Shown: positions 34,252 to 43,214 of the stretch, piece after piece
How the letters are laid out: every line of letters begins with the position of its first letter
How positions within the stretch are numbered: the first letter of the stretch is position 1
Origin: Streptomyces sp. S.PB5
GTDB lineage: Bacteria > Actinomycetota > Actinomycetes > Streptomycetales > Streptomycetaceae
Direction: 5' to 3'
Length of the DNA stretch: 64,000 nucleotides
NCBI RefSeq assembly: GCF_030403745.1
Contig: NZ_JAQMWP010000001.1
Span: 310,001-374,000, forward strand
Position numbers and translations under genes: made by a program
Notes under the pieces: model-generated
Database searches by the model: none
The model's input: only the letters and a program-made list of their open reading frames with translations
What the model was told of the DNA's origin: nothing

Positions 34252-35034
34252 TCAGTGGATCTCGTCCACCAGCACATCCAGCGACCACGCCTTCCCGGCC
34301 CCCTTCGGAGGCTCCACCTCCACCACGTACCCGAGGTCCCTGAGCGCCTCCACCAGCTCGGCAGGGCCCTTCGGCGCCACCCCGGCCGACAGCAGCGACC
34401 GTACGATCCGCCCCTTCGTCGCCTTGTTGAAGTGGCTGACCACCTTCCGCGTCGGCGCGTGCAGCACCCGCACGCTCGCCGTCCGACCGGCCACCTCACC
34501 CTTCGGCTTCCAGGCTGCCGCGTACGCCGAGGACCGCAGGTCCAGCACCAGCCCGTTCCCCGCGGCCTCGGGCAGCGCCGCCGCCATCGGCGTACGCCAA
34601 TGCGCGCCGAGCGCTCCGAGGCCGGGCAGCTTCACACCCATGGAGCACCGGTACGAGGGGATCTTGTCGGCGACCCCGACGGCCCCCCACAACCCGGAGA
34701 AGACGAGAAGCTGCCGGGCGGCCCGCCTCTTGGCGGCGGCGTCCAACGTGGCGAGCTCCAGAGCGTCGTACAACACCCCCGTGTAGACCTCCCCGGCCGG
34801 CCGCGCCCCCGCCGTCCGCAGCTCGACGTTCTTCGCGACCTCGCCCCGCAGCCCTTCACTCAGCCCGAGCACCTCGCGCGCCTTCTCCTCGTCGCCGGCG
34901 CACAGCTCGACCAGCTCGTCGAGTACGGCCTCACGCGCGGCCGTCAGCCCCGGCAGCGACAGCGACTCCAGCTTCAGCGGGGCGCCACGACCGGAGGAGG
35001 CCTTGCCTTCGGACGGCGGCAGCAGGACAAGCAC
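34252..35034 (-). CDS. yaaA: YaaA-family peroxide stress / DNA-damage protein
   Basis: A 260-residue member of the YaaA (DUF328) family: MLVLLPPSEGK at the N-terminus, YTGVLYDALELATL, LLVFSGLWG, YRCSMGVKLPGLG, LDLRSSAYAAAW and the conserved VSHFNKATKGR. In E. coli YaaA limits iron-driven damage under peroxide. GTG start at 35034. It is divergent from the RNB ribonuclease gene. Confidence 0.92.
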   Translation of the reverse strand: MLVLLPPSEGKASSGRGAPLKLESLSLPGLTAAREAVLDELVELCAGDEEKAREVLGLSEGLRGEVAKNVELRTAGARPAGEVYTGVLYDALELATLDAAAKRRAARQLLVFSGLWGAVGVADKIPSYRCSMGVKLPGLGALGAHWRTPMAAALPEAAGNGLVLDLRSSAYAAAWKPKGEVAGRTASVRVLHAPTRKVVSHFNKATKGRIVRSLLSAGVAPKGPAELVEALRDLGYVVEVEPPKGAGKAWSLDVLVDEIH

Positions 35035-35110
35035 GGGCGTATCTCCTTCTCTAGAGCTCTGCGACAGGGTACGGCGTGCTCCTTGGACTTCCCGGCCCTA
35101 CGCTCGCTGT

Positions 35111-36550
35111 ATGCCCCGCCGCCACATCCGCGTGACCGGCGCCCCCGAAGCCCCCCTCCGGGCCGCCCTCACCGCCCTGCGCACCGAACTGGACGTCCCG
35201 GAGACGTACCCGCCTCAGGCCGCTGCCGAGGCCGAGCGGCCTCCCGCCCTGCCGTCGTACGACGCCACCGACATCCCCCTGTTCACGATCGATCCGCCCA
35301 CCTCCACCGACCTCGACCAGGCGATGCACCTTTCCCGCCACGGCACCGGCTACCGCGTCCGGTACGCCATCGCCGACGTCGCCGCCTTCGTCGTACCCGG
35401 ATCGGCCCTCGACGCGGAGACCCACGGCCGCGTGATGACCCTCTACTTCCCGGACGAGAAGGTTCCCCTGCACCCGGCCGCCCTCAGCGAGGGCGCCGCC
35501 AGCCTCCTCCCCGACCGGACCCGCCCCGCCGCCCTGTGGACGATCGACCTCGACGCGGAGGGCCGGACGCTCGACGTGGACGTCCGCCGAGCCCTGGTCC
35601 GCAGCCGGGCCAAGCTCGACTACGCCGGCGTACAGAAGCAGATCGACGAGAAGACCGCCGAGGAACCGCTGGCCCTGCTGGAGGTGATCGGCCGACTGCG
35701 GGAGGAACTGGAGGTGGAGCGGGGCGGCATCTCGCTCAACGTCCCCGAGCAGGAGATCGTCGAGCAGGACGGCACATACGAACTGACGTACCGCGCCCCG
35801 CTCCCCGCCGACGGCTGGAACGCCCAGATCTCCCTGTTGACGGGCATGGCGGCGGCCGACCTGATGCTCGCCCACGGCACCGGGGTCCTGCGCACCCTCC
35901 CCGCCGCCCCCGACGGCGCTGTCGGCCGCCTCCGCCGTACCGCCCACGCGCTGCACATCGACTGGCCGCACCATGTGTCGTACGCGGCGTTGGTGCGCTC
36001 GCTGGATCCGGGGATCCCGCAGCACGCGGCGTTCCTCCAGGAGTGCACGACGCTGCTCCGGGGCGCGGGCTACACGGTCTTCCGGGACGGGGCGCTGCCG
36101 GACATCACCACGCACTCCGCGGTGGCCGCCCCGTACGCCCACTGCACCGCCCCGCTCCGCCGCCTGGCCGACCGGTACGCGTCGGAGATCTGTCTGGCGG
36201 CGGTGGCGGGGGACCCCGTGCCCGACTGGGTCCTGGCCGCCTTCGAGGCCCTGCCCCGCGAAATGGCCGAGGGCGGCCGACGCGCGGGCGCGGTGGAACG
36301 GGCCTGTGTGGACATCGTCGAGGCGGCCCTGCTCAAGGATCGGGTGGGCGAGGTCTTCGACGGGTGCGTGGTGGACGTGGAGGAGCGTCAACCGACGGTC
36401 GGGGTCGTGCAGTTGGTGTCCCCGGCGGTCATCGGCCGGATCGAGGGCGGCCCGGAGCGGCTGCCGCTGGGGGAGCGGCTGCGGGTCCGCCTCACCCAGG
36501 CGGATCCGGGACTTGGTCCGTCCGGGAAAGTGCGCTTCGCGCCCGCGTGA
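35111..36550 (+). CDS. RNB-domain exoribonuclease (RNase II-like)
   Basis: A 479-residue 3'-5' exoribonuclease, shorter than E. coli RNase II because it lacks the extra cold-shock and S1 parts. The RNB core starts LFTIDPPTSTDLDQAMHLSR, the aspartates that bind metal. Other RNB markers are IADVAAFVVPGSALDAET, LSEGAASLLPD and the later THSAVAAPYAHCTAPLRRLA. The C-terminal 90 residues form a small S1-like barrel (VGEVFDGCVVDVEERQPTVG). ATG at 35111. Its last 59 bases overlap the convergent membrane-protein gene. Confidence 0.92.
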   Translation: MPRRHIRVTGAPEAPLRAALTALRTELDVPETYPPQAAAEAERPPALPSYDATDIPLFTIDPPTSTDLDQAMHLSRHGTGYRVRYAIADVAAFVVPGSALDAETHGRVMTLYFPDEKVPLHPAALSEGAASLLPDRTRPAALWTIDLDAEGRTLDVDVRRALVRSRAKLDYAGVQKQIDEKTAEEPLALLEVIGRLREELEVERGGISLNVPEQEIVEQDGTYELTYRAPLPADGWNAQISLLTGMAAADLMLAHGTGVLRTLPAAPDGAVGRLRRTAHALHIDWPHHVSYAALVRSLDPGIPQHAAFLQECTTLLRGAGYTVFRDGALPDITTHSAVAAPYAHCTAPLRRLADRYASEICLAAVAGDPVPDWVLAAFEALPREMAEGGRRAGAVERACVDIVEAALLKDRVGEVFDGCVVDVEERQPTVGVVQLVSPAVIGRIEGGPERLPLGERLRVRLTQADPGLGPSGKVRFAPA

Positions 36551-37115
36551 TGGCGTGCACGAGCTCGCCGGGCTCGTCGGCGTGGAAACGGACCAGGTGG
36601 ACGACCTTCGGGCGCCCGAGCAAGGTGAAGTGGACGACCGGCCGGTCCAGTTCGAGGGTGACGGTGGTCCGCGTGCCCATGGCGAGGCCGAGTTCACCGT
36701 CGGCACGCTGATGGGTGACCCGCAACTCCCGCCGTACGCACGCGATGTGCTCGATCGGTATCCGCAGATCGACATGCGCGGCCCGACGGATCCGCAGCGA
36801 GTCCTCGTCCAGCACGTGCGGCCGTACGACGTTGGCGGCATGCATCCCGACGACGAGGACGACGGTGTACACGTCCAGCACGAGCACGACCCGGTGCACC
36901 ACCGGTAGATCCCGAAGCAGCACGGACATCGTGACGGACTCGATCACGCACACGAACGCGAGCCCGAACATCAACGGCCCTTCCCCACGGGCGTACCCGA
37001 AGGCCCGCCCGTGCCGGACCTGATGCGTCCGCCGCCCCAGCCACAGCAACAGGCTGACGAACAGCCGCAGTTCATGCCGTACGAGGGCGGCGGCGAGGGT
37101 GGCGGTCGTCCTCAT
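36492..37115 (-). CDS. Membrane protein of unknown function
   Basis: A 207-residue protein with two hydrophobic segments (LMFGLAFVCVIESVTMSVLL, about 48-67, and VVHRVVLVLDVYTVVLVVG, about 72-90) and a strand-rich cytoplasmic C-terminus (RELRVTHQRADGELGLAMG, VTLELDRPVVHFTLLGRP) resembling a PH-like domain. The start overlaps the MerR gene stop by ATGA, so both are translated together. The 3' end overlaps the RNB gene by 59 bp. Confidence 0.75.
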   Translation of the reverse strand: MRTTATLAAALVRHELRLFVSLLLWLGRRTHQVRHGRAFGYARGEGPLMFGLAFVCVIESVTMSVLLRDLPVVHRVVLVLDVYTVVLVVGMHAANVVRPHVLDEDSLRIRRAAHVDLRIPIEHIACVRRELRVTHQRADGELGLAMGTRTTVTLELDRPVVHFTLLGRPKVVHLVRFHADEPGELVHAITRARSALSRTDQVPDPPG

Positions 37116-37870
37116 GTCTCCTCCGTCTCCTCCGTGAGGATGCGCAGCGCACGGCGGATGGCCTCCGCCTGGGCCGGGGCGAAGTCGGCGTAGAAGGCGC
37201 GAAGGAAACTGCTGCCGTGATCGAGGGGGGCGGCCTCGGGCAGCAGCTCGCGGGGCGTGCTGTCGGCGAGCCGCCGGGCGGCCCGTTCGATCCGCGGGTC
37301 GTCGGGGGAGGCGTCGACGAGCTCGTCGAGCAGCGCGTACGCCTCGTTGGCCCGGGCGACGGCGTCGGGCGATCCCAGCAGGGAGCTGACGGCCGCCAGC
37401 ATCCGCTCCCGCTCCTCGGGCCCGGCGGCGGCCTCGATGAGGGCGAGCACCTCACGGTCCTTGACGGCCATGGGGGAGTGGGACAAGGGCGCCATCTCGC
37501 TGAAGAGGGAGGCGAGTTCGGGCGAGACGGGCCCTTCGCCGGGCAACTCGTCGGCATCGAGCAACGCCCGCAGCCGCACCCGCCGCTCCCTGATGGCGGC
37601 CTCCTGCCGGGCGAGATCCTCATCGAGCTCCTGAAGGATCTCCACGAGCTCCTTCGCCGTGTCATCGGCCAGCACATCCCGCACCTCGGCCAGCCCCAGC
37701 CCCAACTCGGTCAGCCGCCGGATGCGCGCCAGCACGACGGCGTGCCGCAGCGTGTAGTCCCGATACCCGTTGGCCAGCCGCTCCGGCTCCGGCAGCAGCC
37801 CCTGGTGGTGGTAGTGCCGCACGGTCCGCGTGGTGACGCCGACGGCGGCGGCGAGTTCTCCGATCCGCAT
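37112..37870 (-). CDS. MerR-family transcriptional regulator
   Basis: A 252-residue regulator with the N-terminal winged helix (MRIGELAAAVGVTTRTVRHY, HHQGLLPEPERLANGYRDY) and a following coiled coil (ELVEILQELDEDLARQEAAI). The C-terminal 130 residues form an effector domain resembling TipAS-type regulators, without a visible heavy-metal site. It is translationally coupled to the membrane-protein gene that follows, a likely target. Confidence 0.9.
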   Translation of the reverse strand: MRIGELAAAVGVTTRTVRHYHHQGLLPEPERLANGYRDYTLRHAVVLARIRRLTELGLGLAEVRDVLADDTAKELVEILQELDEDLARQEAAIRERRVRLRALLDADELPGEGPVSPELASLFSEMAPLSHSPMAVKDREVLALIEAAAGPEERERMLAAVSSLLGSPDAVARANEAYALLDELVDASPDDPRIERAARRLADSTPRELLPEAAPLDHGSSFLRAFYADFAPAQAEAIRRALRILTEETEET

Positions 37871-37935
37871 GGGATCAGTAGAGACGTTGACGTCGCGGCA
37901 GGGTCAAGGGGCGGCGGTGGGGACGCGTAACTCCC

Positions 37936-37996
37936 TTGACGGCTAACGCTGTTAGCCGTACCGTCATGAGCACGGAGAAGGCTAACGCTGTTAGCC
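37936..37996 (+). promoter_or_regulatory. Promoter with two 17-bp palindromic operators (DUF4260-TetR operon)
   Basis: TTGACG (37936-37941) and TACCGT (37959-37964) are 17 bp apart. The spacer, with one base of the -35 box, is GGCTAACGCTGTTAGCC (37941-37957), a perfect palindrome, and an identical copy lies at 37980-37996 across and after the start site. The copies are 39 bp apart, centre to centre. The TetR gene of the operon is the natural binder. Confidence 0.75.
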
Positions 37997-38097
37997 CGTG
38001 AACTCCGCCCGCTGGATCACGGCGAACGACCGAACACCCAACAACATGCGATGGGCCCGACAGCCAGTCTTCGACGAGCCCGCGACCGGAGGCAGTC

Positions 38098-38566
<469 letters not shown>

Positions 38567-38574
<8 letters not shown>

Positions 38575-39088
38575 CCGGCTCACCCCCCGCGCCCGCGAGA
38601 TCGCGACGGCCGCCCGGGTCCTCCTGGAGGAGTCCGGGCCCGCCGCGCTCACCCTGCGGGCCCTCGCCGAGCGCCTCGGCATCAAGGCGCCCTCCCTCTA
38701 CAAGCACTTCCCCGACAAGCACGCCGTGGAGGTGGAGCTGATTGCGCAGCTGTTCGAGGAGTCGGCGCAGACCATGGAAGCGGCGGAGGAACGCGAGCCC
38801 GGCTCACTCCCGGCCCTGGCGGAGGCGTACCGCGCGTACGCTCTCGACCACCCCCACCTCTACTGCCTCGCCACCGAACGCCCCCTGCCTCGCGCCGACC
38901 TGCCCGCCGGCCTGGAGGACCGGGCCGCGATGCCCCTGGTACGGGCGTGCGGCGGCGACATCGACCTGGCCCGCTCGGTGTGGGCCTTCGCGCACGGGAT
39001 GGTGATCCTGGAGATCCACGGCCGGTTTCCGGACGACGCCGACCTGGGGGCGGCATGGAAGAGGGGCCTGAAGGCGTTCCACCCCTGA
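38567..39088 (+). CDS. TetR-family regulator, probably autoregulating
   Basis: A 173-residue TetR regulator. The helix-turn-helix is GPAALTLRALAERLGIKAPS then LYKHFPDKHAV (about residues 24-55), and the C-terminal ligand domain is of TetR_C_13-like type. GTG start at 38567 with AAGGAGG 8 bases upstream, overlapping the DUF4260 stop by 8 bases. The two 17-bp palindromes ahead of the operon are the expected binding sites. The ligand is unknown. Confidence 0.88.
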
Positions 39089-39127
39089 CGGAACGGAACC
39101 GTCAACGGGAACGGGGGCGGACGTCGG

Positions 39128-39955
39128 ATGGGTGGAGCGGGTGAGCAGGCTCTGTGGACCCGGGCGAGGCTGGGCCGCTGCGGCCCCCGCCTGGACCTCC
39201 TCACGGCCCGCTTCGACAAGCACGTCTACGCGCCCCACGCCCACGACGAGTTCACGGTCGGCGTCTGCGTGGGCGGCTCGGAGATCATCGACTACAGGGG
39301 CGGGCACATCCGCACCGGCCCGGGCAGCATCGTCGTCCTGGCACCGGGGGAGGTGCACACGGGAGGCCCGGGAAACGCGACGGGCGGTTACGCGTACCGG
39401 GCCCTGTACGCGGAGACGTCCCTGCTGGCCGACGGCACACTCGACTTCCCGCACTTCCGTGAGCCCCTGATAGACGACCCGGAGCTCGCCACGGCCCTCC
39501 GCCTGACCCACACGGAACTCAGCGCCTGCCCCGACCCGCTGGAGGCGGAGTCCCGACTGCCATGGCTGCTGACGGCACTGGCCTGCCGCCACTCGACGGC
39601 ACGGGCGACGGACGATGCGGTGCCGGGCGGCGACGGCATCGCGCTGCTAGTACGTGACCGCCTGGCGGACGAACTGACGGCCCCTCCGTCCCTGGCGACG
39701 CTGGCCGAGGACGTAGGCCTCTCCCGCTACCAACTCCTCCGGGCCTTCCGCACGACGATGGGCCTGCCCCCGTACGCCTGGCTGGCCCAATACCGAGTCC
39801 ACCGAGCCCGGACCCTGCTGGAATCGGGCCTGCGCCCGGCGGAGACGGCCGCAGCGGTGGGCTTCGCCGACCAGGCGCACCTCACCCGCTGGTTCCGGCG
39901 GGTGCTGGGGGTGACGCCGGCGGCGTACCGCAACAGCGTTCAAGACGGCCGCTGA
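39128..39955 (+). CDS. AraC-family regulator
   Basis: A 275-residue AraC regulator with a cupin-like sensor domain (HVYAPHAHDEFTVGVCVGGS, IVVLAPGEVHTGGPG; about residues 30-80) and a C-terminal double helix-turn-helix (LATLAEDVGLSRYQLLRAFR, TMGLPPYAWLAQYRVHRART, AAAVGFADQAHLTRWFRRVL). It begins 39 bp after the TetR stop and the EamA carrier follows at 21 bp, which is a usual regulator-exporter pair for amino acid-like compounds. Confidence 0.9.
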   Translation: MGGAGEQALWTRARLGRCGPRLDLLTARFDKHVYAPHAHDEFTVGVCVGGSEIIDYRGGHIRTGPGSIVVLAPGEVHTGGPGNATGGYAYRALYAETSLLADGTLDFPHFREPLIDDPELATALRLTHTELSACPDPLEAESRLPWLLTALACRHSTARATDDAVPGGDGIALLVRDRLADELTAPPSLATLAEDVGLSRYQLLRAFRTTMGLPPYAWLAQYRVHRARTLLESGLRPAETAAAVGFADQAHLTRWFRRVLGVTPAAYRNSVQDGR

Positions 39956-39976
39956 CGGCGCGACGAGCATGGCGGC

Positions 39977-40972
39977 ATGACTGCACGCGGCTGGTTCCTG
40001 TTCTCCCTGATGGGAGTGGTGTGGGGCATCCCCTATCTGATGATCAAGGTGGCGGTGGAGGCTCCGCTGTCGCCGTCGTTCGTGGTGTTCACGCGGTGTG
40101 CGCTGGGGGCGCTGCTCCTGCTCCCCTTCGCGATACGCCAGGGCGGCCTGCTCCGGACGGTCCGCAGGCACTGGGCGCCGATGCTGGCCTTCGCGTGCAT
40201 CGAGATCATCGGCCCGTGGTTCACGTTGACGGACGCCGAACGGCATCTGTCCAGCTCGACGGCGGGGCTGCTGATCGCCGGGGTGCCGATCGTGGGTGTG
40301 CTGCTGGCCCGCCTCTTCGGGGAGACGTTCGGGGAGACGGAGAGGCTGGGGGTGCGGCGGGTGACGGGCCTGGCGCTGGGCCTGGGAGGGGTGGGGGTCC
40401 TGACGGTGCCGCACCTGACGGGCGGGGACGCGCGCTCGCTGGGCGAGGTGCTGCTGACGGTACTGGGCTATGCGACGGCACCCCTGATCGCGGCCCGCTG
40501 GCTGAGGGACGTCCCGACCCTCCAGCTGACGGCGCCGTGCCTGGCGCTGGCGGCCCTGGTGTACGCGCTGCCGGCCGCCGTGACCTGGCCGTCCGAGACG
40601 CCGTCGACATCCGTGCTGGTGGCGCTGGTGGGCCTGGGCGTGATCTGCACGGCGCTGGCCTTCGTGGCCTTCCTGGAGCTGATCAAGGAGGTGGGACCGA
40701 CCCGCGCGACGGTCTTCACCTACGTCAACCCGGCGGTGGCGGTCGCGGCGGGCGCGCTGTTCCTGGGGGAGGAGCTGACGCTGGGCATCGGGGCGGCGTT
40801 CACGCTGATCCTGGCGGGCTCGGTGCTGGCGACGGCGGCCGGTCCTGCGAACAGTGGAGGGCCGGTAACATGGTCGACACGGCAGACGAGCCGGGCGGAC
40901 GGCCGCGTGGAGTCCCTTGACGGGGGGCTTCCCGAGGAACGTCCGGGCTCCACAGGGCAGGGTGGTGGCTAA
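39977..40972 (+). CDS. EamA-family (DMT) transporter
   Basis: A 331-residue ten-helix drug/metabolite transporter with two EamA halves; the second half shows FVAFLELIKEVGPTRATVFT and the NPAVAVAAGALFLGEELTLG motif. The last helix ends near residue 295 (LATAAGP). The remaining 35 residues are hydrophilic and are translated from the RNase P RNA gene, which starts at 40887 on the same strand. The stop at 40972 therefore lies inside rnpB. Substrate unknown. Confidence 0.88.
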   Translation: MTARGWFLFSLMGVVWGIPYLMIKVAVEAPLSPSFVVFTRCALGALLLLPFAIRQGGLLRTVRRHWAPMLAFACIEIIGPWFTLTDAERHLSSSTAGLLIAGVPIVGVLLARLFGETFGETERLGVRRVTGLALGLGGVGVLTVPHLTGGDARSLGEVLLTVLGYATAPLIAARWLRDVPTLQLTAPCLALAALVYALPAAVTWPSETPSTSVLVALVGLGVICTALAFVAFLELIKEVGPTRATVFTYVNPAVAVAAGALFLGEELTLGIGAAFTLILAGSVLATAAGPANSGGPVTWSTRQTSRADGRVESLDGGLPEERPGSTGQGGG

Positions 40973-41295
40973 CGGCCACCCGGGGTGACCCGCGGGACAG
41001 TGCCACAGAAAACAGACCGCCGGGGACTTCGGTCCTCGGTAAGGGTGAAACGGTGGTGTAAGAGACCACCAGTGCTCAGGGTGACCTGGGCAGCTAGGTA
41101 AACCCCACCTGGAGCAAGGTCAAAAGGAGTGCCGTAAAAAGCACTCTGCGGGGACGTTCGAGGGCTGCCCGCCCGAGTCTCCGGGTGGACCGCACGAGGC
41201 CGGCGGCAACGTCGGTCCTAGATGGATGGCCGTCGCCGAGAGGTCCGCGAGGACCCTCGGCACAGAACCCGGCGTACAGCTCGGCTCGTCTGCTC
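40887..41295 (+). ncRNA. rnpB: RNase P RNA (bacterial type A)
   Basis: The catalytic RNA of tRNA 5' processing. Conserved blocks are visible in order: CGAGCCGGGCGGACGGCCGC, GAGGAACGTCCGGGCTCCAC, AGGGCAGGGTGGTGGCTAAC, ACAGTGCCACAGAAAACAGA, GTAAGGGTGAAACGGTGGTG, AGAGACCACCAG, GAGCAAGG, TCGAGGGCTGCCCGCCCGAG, AGATGGATGGCCGTCG and ACAGAACCCGGCGTACAGC, with the 3' end pairing back to the 5' end (GGCTCG with CGAGCC). Ends are approximate to a few bases. A TAACAT -10-like box is at 40866-40871, inside the EamA gene. Confidence 0.97.
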
Positions 41296-41305
41296 TTGGC
41301 GCTCT

Positions 41306-41327
41306 GACCTGGTCTTATGGCCAGGTC
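41306..41327 (+). terminator. Terminator hairpin of rnpB
   Basis: GACCTGG and CCAGGTC form a 7-bp stem with an 8-base loop, followed by a GGGGCTCTTTCG stretch, 10 bp after the RNase P RNA. Confidence 0.7.
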
Positions 41328-41359
41328 GGGGCTCTTTCGCGTGTTAGGGCGCCAGCGGG

Positions 41360-42244
41360 CTAGTCTGCGGTCTTGACCTCGCGCAGCATCGCGCGCAGTG
41401 CGTTGACGATTCCATGGGCCTGGCCGCGGGATTGCTTGTTCATGATGCTCGCGCCGTTGGCATGGCACCCGACCGTGACGGAGAACGTCTCACCGCTCGA
41501 CATGGTGATACGGAAGTCCTGGCGGACGCTTACGTCGGCTGGGCTGAGGTACCTCACGGCGATGGGGCCGTCCATGCGGATGGCCTGTCCGGTCGAGGAG
41601 TTGGCGGCATGGTTCACGTTGCGGTCGTTGACCGTGGCCACGGAAGTGATGTCGGACATCATGTACTGGTAGGTCGTCTCCAGCTCCAGGGTCCCGGCCA
41701 CGAAGTTGATCACGCAGTAGTAGACACTGAGATGACTTTCGGTGAGGTAGAGAACGGCCGCCTCGTAGCTGGCGAATCTCGGCTGCTTGTCCCTTCCCAG
41801 TCCGTAGTCGGTCGGCAGTGCCGGGCCGATGATGAGTTCGGGGTCGCGGATCAGTGATTCCTCAGGAATGTTGAGTTCTTTCTCCGCCTGCTTCCGCAGA
41901 GATTTCAGGTCCTCCTCGAGCCACGCGTCCATCTCGGTGTCAGTGGGTGCGCCCCCCTTGGCGGTGGTCTGCCTGTTGTAGCGGTGCACGTGTGCGACCC
42001 CGGAGGCGATGAGCCGTCCACCGAAGATCATGCCCACAGCGAAGAAGGTGAAGGCGAAGGCGACCTTCGAGAAATCCATCCCATCTTCGTCCGAGAGGAT
42101 CGAGGCCGGGATGATCCATCCCAGAGCAAGCAGCACCACACCGCCGAGTACCAGGCCGGTTCCGAGTGACCTGTCGCGGTCGTCCGGCGGTGCGATGAAG
42201 TATTGGCGCACCACGTCTTGTGGTCGTCCGAAAATGTAGGGCAT
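41360..42244 (-). CDS. Two-helix membrane protein of unknown function
   Basis: A 294-residue protein. Membrane helices are about 27-47 (GLVLGGVVLLALGWIIPASI) and 60-80 (VAFAFTFFAVGMIFGGRLIA). The remaining cytoplasmic 210 residues contain a strand-rich part (YLTESHLSVYYCVINFVAGT, LELETTYQYMMSDITSVATV) like a PH-type sensor domain and a helical end. Not recognised. Codon use is AT-richer than the core genes. The stop lies 65 bp from the end of rnpB, and the gene is the second of a two-gene unit. Confidence 0.7.
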   Translation of the reverse strand: MPYIFGRPQDVVRQYFIAPPDDRDRSLGTGLVLGGVVLLALGWIIPASILSDEDGMDFSKVAFAFTFFAVGMIFGGRLIASGVAHVHRYNRQTTAKGGAPTDTEMDAWLEEDLKSLRKQAEKELNIPEESLIRDPELIIGPALPTDYGLGRDKQPRFASYEAAVLYLTESHLSVYYCVINFVAGTLELETTYQYMMSDITSVATVNDRNVNHAANSSTGQAIRMDGPIAVRYLSPADVSVRQDFRITMSSGETFSVTVGCHANGASIMNKQSRGQAHGIVNALRAMLREVKTAD

Positions 42245-42262
42245 AGTTCCGTGTTCCTCCGT

Positions 42263-43138
42263 TCAGTTCTGGCGCAACAGTTTGAGATAGCGCCACACGG
42301 AACTTTCCGTCGCCACGATGTGACTCAGGATGGCGGAGATGTGTTCGCTGTCTTCCGTCAGCGTTTCGCGGGCTTTGTCGAGCAGTTGGTCCGGTGGGGG
42401 CGGAGGATAGTTGGTTTTGCTATTTGCCTCGTAGTAGTCCTCCTTGATGATCGCTGACAGGAGGAGGGCACCTTCGTGCTGTGAGCGCTGTGCGAGGGCC
42501 TGGGCCAGTTCTCGTTCGGCGCGCTCGATCACGGAGCGCTTTTGGAGCCGTATCCGCTTGTCGCCCAGCGTGGCTATCGCGAGGAGGAAGTGGGACTCTG
42601 CGGAGTTCTCCGCGTTTCGGGTGGCGTCTTCGAGCGAGGTGGCAGCCGTGGTGTAGTGCTTGTGCTTCAGGTGTTCCTGGCCTCTTTTGAAGGGGTCTTC
42701 GGCTTTGGGGGCCTCGTTGACCGTCGTGTTGAGGGTGCCCCCGGGCCCTCCCACCACATTGACCGAATGATCTCCGTGCCACGTGACATGCTGGCCCGGT
42801 TCTGCCATTTTCTCGAGCGCGCGGATTTGTGCGACCAGCTTGCTCACCTCTGCCGCAAGGGCGGCATCGTTGGCAAGCGCCTTCCGTATGGCTTTGCGCA
42901 GTGCCCCTCGGTTGTCGGGGTCCTGCGGATCCTCGATCGCGTCTGTCAATTCCTCGGGAACTTCTTCTCCCTCCTGGCGCGTACCAAAGATCTTCTGGGC
43001 CAGTCGCCGTCCCAGGCTGACGGTGCCCACAGCGGCTTCTTCCTGTACTTGTGTCAGTACTGCCGCTCCGTACGCGCCGAGCGCTGTCATCACGTACGGC
43101 ATCGCGTCGTTGGCGATTCCGATAAGATTCTCGCTCAT
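42263..43138 (-). CDS. TPR-like protein of unknown function
   Basis: A 291-residue protein. The N-terminus has an amphipathic stretch (YVMTALGAYGAAVLTQVQEE, 15-34) and about 60 residues of helix; a short strand segment HSVNVVGGPGGTLNTTVN (124-141) follows; residues 150-291 form TPR-like helical repeats (FKRGQEHLKHKHYTTAATSL and on). The pattern of N-terminal helices, Gly-rich strand and TPR is seen in conflict-system proteins, but that is only suggestive. It is 18 bp ahead of the membrane-protein gene, so they form a unit. AT-richer than its surroundings. Confidence 0.65.
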   Translation of the reverse strand: MSENLIGIANDAMPYVMTALGAYGAAVLTQVQEEAAVGTVSLGRRLAQKIFGTRQEGEEVPEELTDAIEDPQDPDNRGALRKAIRKALANDAALAAEVSKLVAQIRALEKMAEPGQHVTWHGDHSVNVVGGPGGTLNTTVNEAPKAEDPFKRGQEHLKHKHYTTAATSLEDATRNAENSAESHFLLAIATLGDKRIRLQKRSVIERAERELAQALAQRSQHEGALLLSAIIKEDYYEANSKTNYPPPPPDQLLDKARETLTEDSEHISAILSHIVATESSVWRYLKLLRQN

Positions 43139-43214
43139 CTCCTGGGGCTCCCTGTTGATCGCCGACGAGCGGTGGTGATGCGGATCGCTCGGAGTTTATT
43201 GGGGAGTCAATTGG

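Noticed and set aside
41296..41359. A tRNA or attachment site after rnpB
   Set aside because: No cloverleaf can be drawn and no second copy of the rnpB end was found in the window.
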